A DNA stretch of 64,000 nucleotides, taken from positions 2,170,001 to 2,234,000 of the forward strand of contig OZ220679.1 in assembly GCA_965116355.1 (NCBI GenBank), in the 5' to 3' direction. Positions 43,287 through 51,570 of this stretch are shown piece after piece (the first letter of the stretch is position 1; every line of letters begins with the position of its first letter). This DNA is from UBA1127 sp965116355. GTDB taxonomy: Bacteria; Chloroflexota; Dehalococcoidia; Lucifugimonadales; UBA1127. Made by a program: the position numbers and the translations under genes. The notes under the pieces were generated by a model. It saw only the letters and a program-made list of their open reading frames with translations, did no database searches and had not been told where the DNA came from.

Positions 43287-44123
43287 CTAGACGGGCACGG
43301 GCGTCAGGGCGAGCTTGCCGTTGCGTCGCTCGAGGTAGCCGCCGCGGGTGTCAGTGCCGTGGGCGAAGAGGAGGAGGGAGCCGTCGCGCTCCGCGGCCGA
43401 CAGGAACCTGCGCTTCTGCTCCAGCGTGTCCTCCGGGAACTGGTCCTGGGAGGAGATGGTGGGCAGGCCGAGGTGGTAGGCGGTCGGTACGAGGTCTCCA
43501 AGGTAGATGAAGCGGTTGCCAAGCTGCTCGGCCACGACTACCTGGTGGCCCCTGCAGTGGCCGTCAGTGACCTTGATGTTGACGCCCGGCTGGATCTCAT
43601 AGTCGCCGTCAATGAGCTCCAGGTGGCCGGACTTTTCGAGGGGGAGGAAGTCCTCAGGGTTGAAGGAGCGTCTGCCGAGCTCGTTGGGGGCGACGGCGTC
43701 CTCCCACGCCGTGCGCTGCACGAGGTAGCGGGCCTGGGGGAACGTCGCGACGGTGTCGCCGTTGCGCGTTCTGCGGGTGGAACCGCCGGCGTGGTGGTAG
43801 TGGAGGTGGGTGAGGACGACGATGTCAATGTCCTTGGGCGCCAAGTCGAGCTCGCGCAGCTCCTTCTTGAGGCGATTGCTGGTGAGGCCCCGGTGCTCGC
43901 GCTCCTCGTCGTCGAACTTGGCGCCGGCGCCGTCGTCGACAAGGATGTTGGCGTCACGGGTCCTGATGAGGAGGGCGTTGATGCCCAGGCGGACGCGGTG
44001 TCTCCGGTCCGGTTTCACCATGGTCTCCCAGGCTTCGCGGGGAACGTTGCCGAAGGTGGAGCCGCCGTCGACCTTCACGACACCGTCATTGAGGAGATAG
44101 ATTTCAAGGTCCTTCATCCGCAT
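43287..44123 (-). CDS. MBL-fold hydrolase (lactonase-like)
   Basis: 278-residue metallo-beta-lactamase-fold hydrolase. The zinc motif is VLTHLHYHHAGGSTR (HxHxxH with Tyr/His in place of the usual HxHxDH Asp), then a later GHCRGHQVVVAEQ and YLGDLVPTAYHLGLP. The layout, with long acidic loops after DDGAGAKFDDEEREHRG, resembles AHL-lactonase/AttM-type and related members. The ATG at 44123 has GGAGG 8 nt ahead; the frame extends further upstream without SD. The Asp-to-His change in the motif is odd for a lactonase. Substrate unknown. Confidence 0.82.
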   Translation of the reverse strand: MRMKDLEIYLLNDGVVKVDGGSTFGNVPREAWETMVKPDRRHRVRLGINALLIRTRDANILVDDGAGAKFDDEEREHRGLTSNRLKKELRELDLAPKDIDIVVLTHLHYHHAGGSTRRTRNGDTVATFPQARYLVQRTAWEDAVAPNELGRRSFNPEDFLPLEKSGHLELIDGDYEIQPGVNIKVTDGHCRGHQVVVAEQLGNRFIYLGDLVPTAYHLGLPTISSQDQFPEDTLEQKRRFLSAAERDGSLLLFAHGTDTRGGYLERRNGKLALTPVPV

Positions 44124-44471
44124 GTCCCGCCTCCGTGCGCCCCCACAGATATGGCACGAGCACCACAATCGCAGGGGTACGAGTATCAGCTCTCGGCAGG
44201 ATTCCCCGGGCCCGCTCATTCGAGTCGCCACAACCCGAGACGGGCGCTTTCCGTGGGGATGCTTTGTCGCTGTGCCCTGACGTTAAGGGGGCGTTAATAG
44301 GGGTGTCAAGAGAACGTCCGTGCGATCTTCATAGGGAATTTTGAGCATTCCAAAAAAGATTACATAAATGGTCGTAATAGAGAGAGAGGCAAGCAAATGA
44401 AAAGCGATTGCCGGGCCTATTGTTGATGCCGAAACGACGCCCCAAAAGCCTCTTGCGGAGGCGTGGAAACC
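44124..44471. other. Intergenic region without recognised gene
   Basis: Between the MBL gene and the terminator of the cyclophilin gene. The part 44330-44400 is AT-richer (AAAAAAGATTACATAAATGG). Hairpin CCCCAAAAGCCTCTTGCGGAGGCG near 44440-44463. No coding frame with an SD or family resemblance was seen. Confidence 0.35.
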
Positions 44472-44503
44472 ATGGGCCCGGCGGAACGCGCCGCCGGGCC
44501 CAT
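44472..44503 (-). terminator. Terminator of the cyclophilin gene
   Basis: Perfect 13-bp stem ATGGGCCCGGCGG / CCGCCGGGCCCAT with loop AACGCG, 25 nt after the cyclophilin stop. Confidence 0.7.
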
Positions 44504-44528
44504 CACAGGCTTCAAGATGGCGAGAGGG

Positions 44529-45260
44529 CTACTCCTCTATGATCTCGATGGAGAGGATCCTGGGCGGGTCCACGGGACGGGAGCCCTCGCCGCCAGGGGC
44601 GGTGGGGACGGTGGCGATGGCGTTGACAGTGTCCAAGCCCTCGGTCGCGAAGCCGAAGATGGTGTAGTTGGGGGGCAGGGCGACGGCGCCGTGCATGATG
44701 AAGAACTGGCTGCCGTTAGTGTTGGGGCCGGCATTGGCCATGGCGAGGGTGCCGGGGATGTACTGCCGCCGGACGGGCTCGTCGTCGAAGCGGTAGCCGG
44801 GGCCGCCGGTGCCGGTGCCCGTGGGGTCGCCTCCCTGGATCATGAAGCCGGGGATGACGCGGTGGAAGATGACGTCGTCGTAGAAGCCCTCGCGGGCGAG
44901 GAATACGAAGTTGTTGACGGTGTTGGGCGTCTCAGATGCGAAGAGGTCGACACTGATGGCGCCGTGCGAAGTGGTAATCACCGCCTTGTAGGTCTTGGCC
45001 TGATCAATGACCATCGCCGGGGGGCCGTCATACTGCATGCTCATGGAATCTCCCATCGTCTCAGTTTGTGCGGTTGGCTCGGGCGCTGTGGTTGGCTCGG
45101 GCTCCGGGGTATCCGATGATGACGTGGTTGTGGTGGTCGTGGTGGTCGTGGTTGTAGTCGTCGTCCCTGTGGTTGTTGAGGCGTCGTCGTCGCTGCACGC
45201 GACGCTCGCGAGAACAAGGGTTGCCAGAAGCGCCAGGGCGATGATGCTCAGCTTGGTCAC
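44529..45260 (-). CDS. Cyclophilin-type peptidyl-prolyl isomerase, lipoprotein
   Basis: Extracytoplasmic prolyl isomerase that speeds protein folding. 243 residues: signal peptide with lipobox LASVAC (Cys about 22), a linker with 14 consecutive Thr then Ser/Pro/Glu-rich sequence, and a cyclophilin domain from about 92 (FHRVIPGFMIQGGDPTG, LAMANAGPNTNGSQFFI, FGFATEGLDTVNAI). GTG start with GAGGAG 5 nt ahead; the annotated ATG 36 nt upstream lacks an SD. The poly-Thr tract is encoded by GT-rich DNA (minus strand ACNACN). Probably lipid-anchored; Thr run may be a flexible spacer. Confidence 0.92.
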   Translation of the reverse strand: MTKLSIIALALLATLVLASVACSDDDASTTTGTTTTTTTTTTTTTTSSSDTPEPEPTTAPEPTAQTETMGDSMSMQYDGPPAMVIDQAKTYKAVITTSHGAISVDLFASETPNTVNNFVFLAREGFYDDVIFHRVIPGFMIQGGDPTGTGTGGPGYRFDDEPVRRQYIPGTLAMANAGPNTNGSQFFIMHGAVALPPNYTIFGFATEGLDTVNAIATVPTAPGGEGSRPVDPPRILSIEIIEE

Positions 45261-45285
45261 GTTCCACTCCTCGCGCAGATTGGGG

Positions 45286-45654
45286 CTACCCGGCATCGAG
45301 GAACCTCACTTGAGATTCATCGTCAAGGGAAAGGAAGTTCTCCCCCCACTGGTTGGAGCTATCGAGGCTCCACTCCTCGTCCACTCCCACCGGCATGAAG
45401 CGGAGCCCCCAATCGCCGCCGTAGACGAGCAGCGCCTGGCCGGCTCCGGACTCCTCGATGGTCACGGCGTAGGCCGGACAGGGGGCGCCGCCGCCCTCGC
45501 TAGACCAGCCGGTGACGCGGTGGGGGGACGGCTCCCGGCCGAAGTCTCCGGCGATCACCTCAGTGACCTGCCGGGGTTCGCTCATGGTGTTGAAGATGAG
45601 CTGCGGAACGCCGTCGCAGTTGGCGTTGTCCTCGACTTCCAGCATCAGGGCCAT
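45286..45654 (-). CDS. Hypothetical protein, no family recognised
   Basis: About 122 residues from the ATG at 45654. Soluble, acidic, with CPAYAVTIEESGAGQALLVYG and NQWGENFLSLDDESQVRFL, perhaps a beta-rich fold. The frame stays open to 45756 and a start upstream is possible. No SD was found for any start. It ends 25 nt before the cyclophilin start on the same strand. Coding status is moderately supported by composition only. Confidence 0.5.
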   Translation of the reverse strand: MALMLEVEDNANCDGVPQLIFNTMSEPRQVTEVIAGDFGREPSPHRVTGWSSEGGGAPCPAYAVTIEESGAGQALLVYGGDWGLRFMPVGVDEEWSLDSSNQWGENFLSLDDESQVRFLDAG

Positions 45655-45734
45655 GGAGCGGCAGACTCCTTGGTTCAGTGGGCTCAACGTCAGCGTGCGC
45701 CTGACGGGCGCGGGACGATTAGGTTTGAGTATAG

Positions 45735-46081
45735 CTGTGCGGGTTGCGGCGGGCAAGGCGGGGGCGGCGCGGCGGGGTCGGCCTTGGGGCCGACGGGCGA
45801 CTCGCGAGTCGCCCCTACGAGGGAGGCGTGGGGTAGGGGGTTGGGTTTGTCGGGGTTCCCGCCTGCGCGGGAACGACGGGGAAGGAGGGGGTTCTGGGTA
45901 CCGGCATTCGCCGGTATGACGGGGGGGGGGTCTTTGACGGGGTCAGGGCGGCCACAAGGGCCGCCCCTACGAGTGGCGGGGTGGGGTAAGTAAGGGGTTG
46001 GGTTTGTCGGGGTTCCCGCCTGCGCGGGAACGACGAGAGGGGGCACGGGAACGACGAGAGGGGGCGCGGGAACGACGGAGG
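45735..46081. repeat. Repeat cluster: two H4, two H1, H2, and short tandem repeats
   Basis: H4 perfect palindrome GGGCGACTCGCGAGTCGCCC at 45795-45814 followed by CTACGAG, H1 at 45850-45880, H2-like TACCGGCATTCGCCGGTA at 45899-45917, H4 GGGCGGCC/ACAAG/GGCCGCCC at 45946-45966 followed by CTACGAG, H1 at 46006-46032. From 46027 the unit GGGAACGACGAGAGGGGGC (about 21 bp) repeats 2.5 times. No gene. Confidence 0.75.
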
Positions 46082-47608
46082 TTATTCCTCGTCTCGTTGG
46101 CGGTAGTTCATGGCTTGCAGGAAGTGCTCGCTGCCGATGTCGTCGGCGTTGGCGAGGTCGGCGATGGTGCGGGCGAGCTTGAGGGTGCGGTGGTAGGCCC
46201 GGGCGGAGAGGTGCAGGCTGTTCATGGCGGCCTTGGCCATTGCCTGGGTCGCGTCGTCCAAACGGCAGTGCTGCCACACCTCAGACGGGCCCATGTCTGC
46301 GTTGCACTGCACGGGGGACTCGCCGAAACGGCGGCGCTGGCGCTCGCGGGCAGCCTCGACGCGGCGGCGCACCTGCGCGGAGTCCTCGGCGGCGGCTTCG
46401 GCGGTGAGCTTCTCGTAGTCGACGCGAGGGACGGGGAGGATGACGTCGATACGGTCAAGTAGCGGGCCGGAGATGCGGTTCCGGTATCGGGCGACGGCGG
46501 AGAGGGAGCAGGTGCAGGCGCGGAAGGGGTCGCCGTGGTAGCCGCAGGGGCAGGGGTTCATCGCGCCGATGAGCATGAAGTTGGCGGGGAAGGTGACCCG
46601 GCCCTGGGCGCGGCTGATGGTCACGGCCTTGTCCTCGATGGGCTGGCGCAGCACCTCCAGCACGCTCTGCCCGAACTCCGGGAGCTCGTCGAGGAAGAGG
46701 ACGCCACGATGGGCTAGGGTGACCTCGCCGGGGCGCGGCCAGTGCCCGCCGCCGACGAGGCCGGCGTGCGACGTGGTGTAGTGGGGCGCGCGGAAGGGAC
46801 GCCGGGTGATGAGGGGCGCGTCCGAGGGGAGGAGGCCGGAGATGCTGTAGATCTTCGTGACCTCCAGCGCCTCGTAGGGCGTGGCGCTCGGGAGGATGGA
46901 GGGGAGGCTGCGGGCGAGGAGGGTCTTGCCGCTGCCGGGCGGTCCCATCATCAGGACGTTGTGGCCTCCGGCGGCGGCCACCTCAAGCGCGAACTTGGCG
47001 TGCTCCTGGCCCCTGATGTCTCGGAGGTCGACGGGGAAGGCGGCGGCCTGCTCCGATGCCAACTCCTCGCTCAGCGACACGCCGGCCGGGGCGATGGGGG
47101 CGTCGCCCCAGAGGTGGGCAACGAGGTCGGCGAGGGAGGCGGCGGGGAGCACCTCGATGCCGGCGACGAGGGAGGCCTCGCGGGCGTCGGCCTCGGGAAC
47201 GACGACGCGGCGGAAACCCTCCTGGCGCGCGAGGTCGACCATCGAGAGGACGCCGTTGGTGTGGCGGAGCGTGCCATCAAGGGCGAGCTCGCCGAGGAGG
47301 ACCGTGTCGGAGAGGTCGGCGGAGACCTGACCGGTGCTCAGGAGGACGCCGACGGCGATGGAGAGGTCGTAGGAGGGGCCCTCTTTCCTGAGGTCAGCGG
47401 GGGCGAGGTTTACGGTGACTCGGCGCAGGGGGAAGTCGCAGCCACAGTTTCGGACGGCGGCGCGAACGCGCTCCCGGGACTCCTGGACAGCTTTGTCGCC
47501 AAGGCCAACGACGGTGACGGAGGGCAGCCCCGGAGAGATGTCCACCTCTACCTCTATTATCCGCCCTTCCAACCCGAGAACCGCACACGTGTAGACCTTG
47601 GCCAGCAT
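46082..47608 (-). CDS. comM: YifB/ComM-family Mg-chelatase-like AAA+ ATPase
   Basis: 508 residues. N-terminal Lon-like domain (MLAKVYTCAVLGLEGRIIEV), central AAA+ module with Walker A GPPGSGKTLLARSLPSIL (about 217), Walker B VLFLDELPEFGQ and the Zn-finger-like MNPCPCGYHGDPFRACTC, and a C-terminal helical domain ending SEHFLQAMNYRQRDEE. ComM is a hexameric branch-migration helicase that helps integrate DNA during natural transformation; other roles may exist since YifB is widespread in non-competent species. Monocistronic. Confidence 0.95.
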   Translation of the reverse strand: MLAKVYTCAVLGLEGRIIEVEVDISPGLPSVTVVGLGDKAVQESRERVRAAVRNCGCDFPLRRVTVNLAPADLRKEGPSYDLSIAVGVLLSTGQVSADLSDTVLLGELALDGTLRHTNGVLSMVDLARQEGFRRVVVPEADAREASLVAGIEVLPAASLADLVAHLWGDAPIAPAGVSLSEELASEQAAAFPVDLRDIRGQEHAKFALEVAAAGGHNVLMMGPPGSGKTLLARSLPSILPSATPYEALEVTKIYSISGLLPSDAPLITRRPFRAPHYTTSHAGLVGGGHWPRPGEVTLAHRGVLFLDELPEFGQSVLEVLRQPIEDKAVTISRAQGRVTFPANFMLIGAMNPCPCGYHGDPFRACTCSLSAVARYRNRISGPLLDRIDVILPVPRVDYEKLTAEAAAEDSAQVRRRVEAARERQRRRFGESPVQCNADMGPSEVWQHCRLDDATQAMAKAAMNSLHLSARAYHRTLKLARTIADLANADDIGSEHFLQAMNYRQRDEE

Positions 47609-47690
47609 GGGGGATTCCTGTCTTGCGGGATGGAGACATGATACGGATGCGGGAGCGCTCCATTCAAGAGAAGAATTGCGGTGTTTGCGC

Positions 47691-47719
47691 TTGACACTCC
47701 GGCGGGACGCGAATAGTTT
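47691..47719 (+). promoter_or_regulatory. Sigma-70 type promoter
   Basis: TTGACA (47691-47696), 17-nt spacer, TAGTTT (47714-47719), 53 nt ahead of the GTG at 47772 and divergent from comM. Confidence 0.65.
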
Positions 47720-47771
47720 TCACCCATCGCGGACCACCTGGGGGTCCCAGGGAACAGCCTCGGAGGGATGC

Positions 47772-48164
47772 GTGGCCAGCCTAGCGTTTTTGGCACCGGT
47801 GCTGCCGGGCAAGCTGGACGCGTGGAAGGAATTCCACAATCAGCTTGACGGCATACGCCGTTGGGACTTCGAGGAGCAGCAGCGGCGGCTGGGGCTGGTG
47901 CGCCATCGCGTGTGGCTGCAGGAGACCTCAGAAGGGCCGGTGGCGCTGGTGGTGCAGGAGGGCGAGGAGCCGGAACGGGCCCGTGCTATCCTGGCGGTGT
48001 CCACGCACCCCTTCGACGCGTGGTTCAAGGAGCAGATCAAGGAGCTTCACGGCATCGACCTGTCCGAGCCGATGGGCGAGTCCTCCGTGACGCTGTTCGT
48101 GGACTACCTGGAGCAGGGCGGGCACCGGGGGCCGGAGTACGACCTGCCGGACTTCAACGCGTAG
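47772..48164 (+). CDS. Conserved hypothetical protein (DUF6176-like)
   Basis: 130-residue soluble protein: ASLAFLAPVLPGKLDAWKEF, then QQRRLGLVRHRVWLQET, STHPFDAWFKEQIKELHGIDL. This pattern (FLxPVLPGK... RRLGIxRERxWLQ) recalls the small DUF6176-type family, ferredoxin-like fold suspected, function unknown. GTG start with CGGAGGG 4-5 nt ahead; the frame opens upstream without SD. It has its own strong promoter and no partner gene. Confidence 0.82.
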   Translation: MASLAFLAPVLPGKLDAWKEFHNQLDGIRRWDFEEQQRRLGLVRHRVWLQETSEGPVALVVQEGEEPERARAILAVSTHPFDAWFKEQIKELHGIDLSEPMGESSVTLFVDYLEQGGHRGPEYDLPDFNA

Positions 48165-48240
48165 CCCCTCTATCCCTCGTTCCCGTATCGAGTACGGAGC
48201 AGGATCTTCCCCCGTGAGCGGGGGGACGGTCTTGGCCTTC
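48165..48240. other. Short unclassified intergenic stretch
   Basis: Holds CTTCCCCCGTGAGCGGGGGA (hairpin CCCCC/GGGGG) near 48206-48226, which could terminate the preceding gene. Confidence 0.4.
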
Positions 48241-48500
48241 GTTTTGTTGGGTTTTTACCATTAGGTGATTCGTTTCCTTTCCCTACGATTTGCCGCTCCG
48301 CCAGATACGCTCCACGGATTCGTTTCGGCGCGAAAAAAATTCGAATCGCCCGGGAGATCCGTAGCTGGGAACGACTCCTGCAGATACGGAGTCGACTTCC
48401 GATGACGACTGGGAACGATTGTCCGGACTATGGGGGACGGCAGCGGCGGTGGGCCGTCAGGCGGGCCGACTCGGAGGCGCGTGTTCGTGCTGCATGGGGG
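48241..48500. repeat. AT island 3 with CAGATACG and CCGTAGCTGG motifs
   Basis: CAGATACGC at 48302, AT-rich core ATTCGTTTCGGCGCGAAA followed by AAATTCGAAT, CCGTAGCTGG at 48359-48368, then CAGATACGGA at 48381. The order CAGATACG, TTCGAA-type core, CCGTAGCTGG matches islands at 35.4 and 54.1 kb. GACTCC...GGAGTC (48373-48395) forms a small inverted repeat. No gene supported. Confidence 0.55.
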
Positions 48501-48539
48501 CAGGGTAGCGGGGCAGGTGGGGGACGCGTGAGGGATTGG

Positions 48540-48853
48540 TGGCAGGCGTCTGCGGGCGCTGGGGCGCCCCCGTTCACCCCCTTCGATTTCCCTCAGGGCG
48601 AACGGCTACCCGCTGCGGCGGGACGGCTGCGCGGGACATGTTGGGGCGGGGGCTCTGGGCACCGGCTTTCGCCGGTGAAACGATGGGGTGGGGGCAGAGG
48701 CCGCAGGGGTGTTTGGCGGATGGCGCGGGCGCGCCCTTCGAGAGCCTCAGAACAGGCTTCGACAGGCTCCTTTGAGAGCCTCAGGACGGGGTCAGGCTGA
48801 ACGGTTTGTCGTTTGTCGGGGTTCCTGCCTGCGCAGGAACGACGGCGGCGGGG
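48540..48853. repeat. Repeat cluster: H3, H2, H3, H1
   Basis: H3 with TTCGATTTCCCTCAGGGCG at 48577-48605, H2 hairpin at 48658-48681, two joined H3 units at 48735-48805, H1 at 48816-48845. No gene. Confidence 0.75.
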
Positions 48854-49600
48854 CTACGGGGGGTCTCCCGCGCCGTTGGCCGTCCCGTTGCGGAGCCAGA
48901 CGAAGCGTGCGGCGTCGTAGCCCATTGAGCTTTCACAGGTGTCCGTGTTGAAGACGAGGACGCCGCGGAACTTGCTCTGCTCCGTTACGCGCAGCCGGGC
49001 GCCGGGCATGACCCCACAGCCGATGAGGAAGGCGAGGAGCTGGGCGTCCTCCTCCGGGATGCGGTCGACCACGTACTCTTTGCCCTCGGAGGCGTCCGCC
49101 AGGCAGACTTCATTTTCCTTCGCAGCCTTGGGCGCGTTGCCGGGGATGGGGCGCCCAAAGGGGTTGGTGGCCGGCCGGCCGAGCCGCTCCTGAATGCACT
49201 CCTCCAGGTCGGGGGAGATGGCGTGCTCGAGCCTGTGGGCCTCGATGTGGGCGCGGGCGACGTCGAGGCCGAGGATGTCGACGACGAGGCGCTCGGCGAG
49301 ACGGTGACGGCGGACGATGGACTCGGCGGCGGCCTCGCCGCGCGTCGTGAGCTCGACCTCCTTGTTGGGCTGGATGGTGACGAGGCCTTCCTTCTGCATG
49401 CGCCGGAGCATGCCGAGGATGGACGGCAGAGAGGTGCCGACGCCTTCCTCGCGAGGCAAGCGGCGGATGAAGTCGGTCAGGTTGCCTGCGCTTGGACGCA
49501 AGCCTTCCTCACGGAGCTTGTAGAGAGACTGCAGGTAGTTCTCGGCAATGTTGGAGATGCGGTCGTGGGCGCTGGCTCGGCGCCGGGTTGATGTCGTCAT
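48854..49600 (-). CDS. DtxR/MntR-family metal-dependent repressor
   Basis: Fe2+ or Mn2+ sensing transcription factor, 248 residues. N-terminal winged helix-turn-helix (NYLQSLYKLREEGLRPSAGNLT, then GVGTSLPSILGMLRRMQKEGL), dimerisation helices with metal ligands (HRLAERLVVDIL, EAHRLEHAISPDLEECI) and a C-terminal FeoA/SH3-like domain (MPGARLRVTEQS). The first helix-turn-helix has an insert relative to standard DtxR (REEGVGTS). Divergent from the binding protein gene at 49759, whose promoter it may control. Confidence 0.9.
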   Translation of the reverse strand: MTTSTRRRASAHDRISNIAENYLQSLYKLREEGLRPSAGNLTDFIRRLPREEGVGTSLPSILGMLRRMQKEGLVTIQPNKEVELTTRGEAAAESIVRRHRLAERLVVDILGLDVARAHIEAHRLEHAISPDLEECIQERLGRPATNPFGRPIPGNAPKAAKENEVCLADASEGKEYVVDRIPEEDAQLLAFLIGCGVMPGARLRVTEQSKFRGVLVFNTDTCESSMGYDAARFVWLRNGTANGAGDPP

Positions 49601-49692
49601 CGGATACCCCTTCCGGTCACGGCTGCCCGTTTGACCCTGCTACGGTCACCGGCGGCCTCAAACGTTGCCATGACTTTCACCTACATGAACCA

Positions 49693-49698
49693 TATAAT
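49693..49698 (+). promoter_or_regulatory. -10 box ahead of the substrate-binding protein
   Basis: Perfect TATAAT 61 nt before the TTG start, overlapped 5' by TTCACCTACATGAA (inverted TTCA...TGAA), a possible operator for the adjacent DtxR-type repressor. Operator assignment is speculative. Confidence 0.4.
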
Positions 49699-49758
49699 AC
49701 AACCGCGCCATGAGCTTCATCCAGCGCACACCTCCAACCCATTCATAGAGGAGTCCAC

Positions 49759-51495
49759 TTGCGAATCCTGGGACGGCTTTCCCTGCGGCAGTCTCTTCTT
49801 GCGGCGCTCGCAATCATCGCTCTTGTCATGGCCGCCTGCGGCGACGAGGAATCGAGCGAGGTTGAACTCACGCCCGCGGAGCCGACGACGCCCGTCGCAA
49901 TGCCGGCGACACCCACGCCGGAGCCGACGGTTACCGTCGACGAGCCGCGCTACGGTGGAACGCTGCTGCGGGCACACGCGACGGACCCGGCGGGCTTCGA
50001 CCCGGTGCAGGACACGTCGATTGCCGCGCTGGACCTCATCGCGCCGATCTACTCGCAACTGCTGCGCGTCGACGTGGAGGCCGGCGGCGGCGCGCTGCGG
50101 CCGGAGCTGGCCGAGCGGTGGGAAGTGGGGGGCGACGGGAGGTCGATCACCTTCCACCTGCGGCAGGGCGTGCAGTGGCACGACGGCCAGCCGTTCATCG
50201 CGGACGACGTGGCGGCGCACTTCAACCGGGTGATCTCGCCGCCGCAGGGACTCTTTTCGAGCCAGCGCGCGCCGTTCCTCGACGTCGTCGACATCTCGGC
50301 GCCGGACGCGTCGACGGTGGTGTTCCGCACGGGCAACCCGAGCGCGGGGCTGCTGCGGAGCTTCGCGGGCGGGCACTACATGGTCGTGTCCAAGCACGTC
50401 ATGGAGCGGGAGACGGCGGACGACCCGCGCGGGCTGCGGAGCAACCCGGAGGCGCTGATCGGCACGGGGCCGTTCACGTTCGTTGAGTACAACCAGGGGA
50501 GCAACTTCCGCGCGGAGCGGAACCCGGACTATTGGGACGAGGGGAAGCCATACCTGGACGGCATCGAATTCTTCATCATGAAGGACTCAGCGGCGCGGTT
50601 TGCCGCGCTGATCACGGGCCGTGTGCACACGACGCCCTCTGGGACGGCGAGCCTGACGCCGACACAGGCTCGTCAGGCGCGGCAGGACTACGGGGAGGCC
50701 GTCGAGGTGGTGGAGGCGCGGGGGCCGTTCTGGATGGGGGCGGCGTTCAACGTCGAACGGCCGCCCTTCGACGACGCGCGGGTGCGGCAGGCGCTGTCGC
50801 TGGCCGTCGACCGGGCGGCGTACCTGACGCTGGTGACGGGCGGCGAGGGCGGCGTCGGGATGACGGCGGGGTTCAGCCCGCCGGGGACGGCGCTCGGGCT
50901 GCCGACGGAGCAGCTCCTGGCGCTGCCGGGGTACGGCGACGACAAGGACGGGGACATCGCGCGGGCGAAGGAACTGCTCGCTGAAGCGGGACATTCGGAC
51001 GGGTTTTCGACCGCCATCATGGTGCGAAGCGACGTGCCGGTGTGGGTGAACAGCGCGCTGTTCTTCCAGGACCAGTGGCGGAAGCTGGGGCTGGACGTGG
51101 AGGTTGACCAAGCGGAATTCGGGGCGTCCATCGGGCGGATGCTGCGGGGCGACTTCGACGTGCGCATCGGCGGGGTGGCGTTCAACACGACGGACCCGGA
51201 CCACTACCTGTGGGCGCACTTCACCACGGGCGGCCCCAACAACCTTCGGTACGCCACGGACGCGGAGACGGACCGGCTGCTGGAGGCGCAGCGGGTGGAG
51301 CTCGACCCGGAGCGTCGGCGGTCGCTGGCGAACGAGGCGGAGACGCGGCTGCTGACGGAGGTGGTGCCGGCGGTGGTGGGGCACTACGCGGTGTACCTGT
51401 ACGGCGTTCGGAAAGAGGTGCGAGGGTGGACGCCTCGGGACTTCATGCTCTACAACCAGTCGCGGTGGGACGACGTATGGCTGGCGGAGGGGTAG
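49759..51495 (+). CDS. ABC transporter substrate-binding lipoprotein (peptide/nickel SBP_bac_5 type)
   Basis: Family 5 extracytoplasmic solute-binding protein, 578 residues. Signal peptide with lipobox ALVMAAC (Cys about 27) then a Glu/Thr/Pro linker. Body: YGGTLLRAHATDPAGFDPVQ, LAERWEVGGDGRSITFHLR and WHDGQPFIADDVAAHFNR, typical of oligopeptide/nickel-binding proteins. TTG start with GAGGAG 5 nt ahead. No permease or ATPase genes of this system adjoin, so it acts with subunits encoded elsewhere. A metal-linked role is possible, given the neighbouring DtxR-type gene. Confidence 0.93.
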   Translation: MRILGRLSLRQSLLAALAIIALVMAACGDEESSEVELTPAEPTTPVAMPATPTPEPTVTVDEPRYGGTLLRAHATDPAGFDPVQDTSIAALDLIAPIYSQLLRVDVEAGGGALRPELAERWEVGGDGRSITFHLRQGVQWHDGQPFIADDVAAHFNRVISPPQGLFSSQRAPFLDVVDISAPDASTVVFRTGNPSAGLLRSFAGGHYMVVSKHVMERETADDPRGLRSNPEALIGTGPFTFVEYNQGSNFRAERNPDYWDEGKPYLDGIEFFIMKDSAARFAALITGRVHTTPSGTASLTPTQARQARQDYGEAVEVVEARGPFWMGAAFNVERPPFDDARVRQALSLAVDRAAYLTLVTGGEGGVGMTAGFSPPGTALGLPTEQLLALPGYGDDKDGDIARAKELLAEAGHSDGFSTAIMVRSDVPVWVNSALFFQDQWRKLGLDVEVDQAEFGASIGRMLRGDFDVRIGGVAFNTTDPDHYLWAHFTTGGPNNLRYATDAETDRLLEAQRVELDPERRRSLANEAETRLLTEVVPAVVGHYAVYLYGVRKEVRGWTPRDFMLYNQSRWDDVWLAEG

Positions 51496-51520
51496 GGGAA
51501 GAGCAATCTACGGAAAACAG

Positions 51521-51549
51521 GAAAGCCCAACCGAAGAGGTTGGGCTTTC
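51521..51549. terminator. Bidirectional terminator
   Basis: Perfect 12-bp stem GAAAGCCCAACC / GGTTGGGCTTTC with loop GAAGA, T-rich on the plus side and A-rich before it, so it works for both convergent genes. Confidence 0.85.
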
Positions 51550-51570
51550 TCCATTTCCGAGAACAGACTG

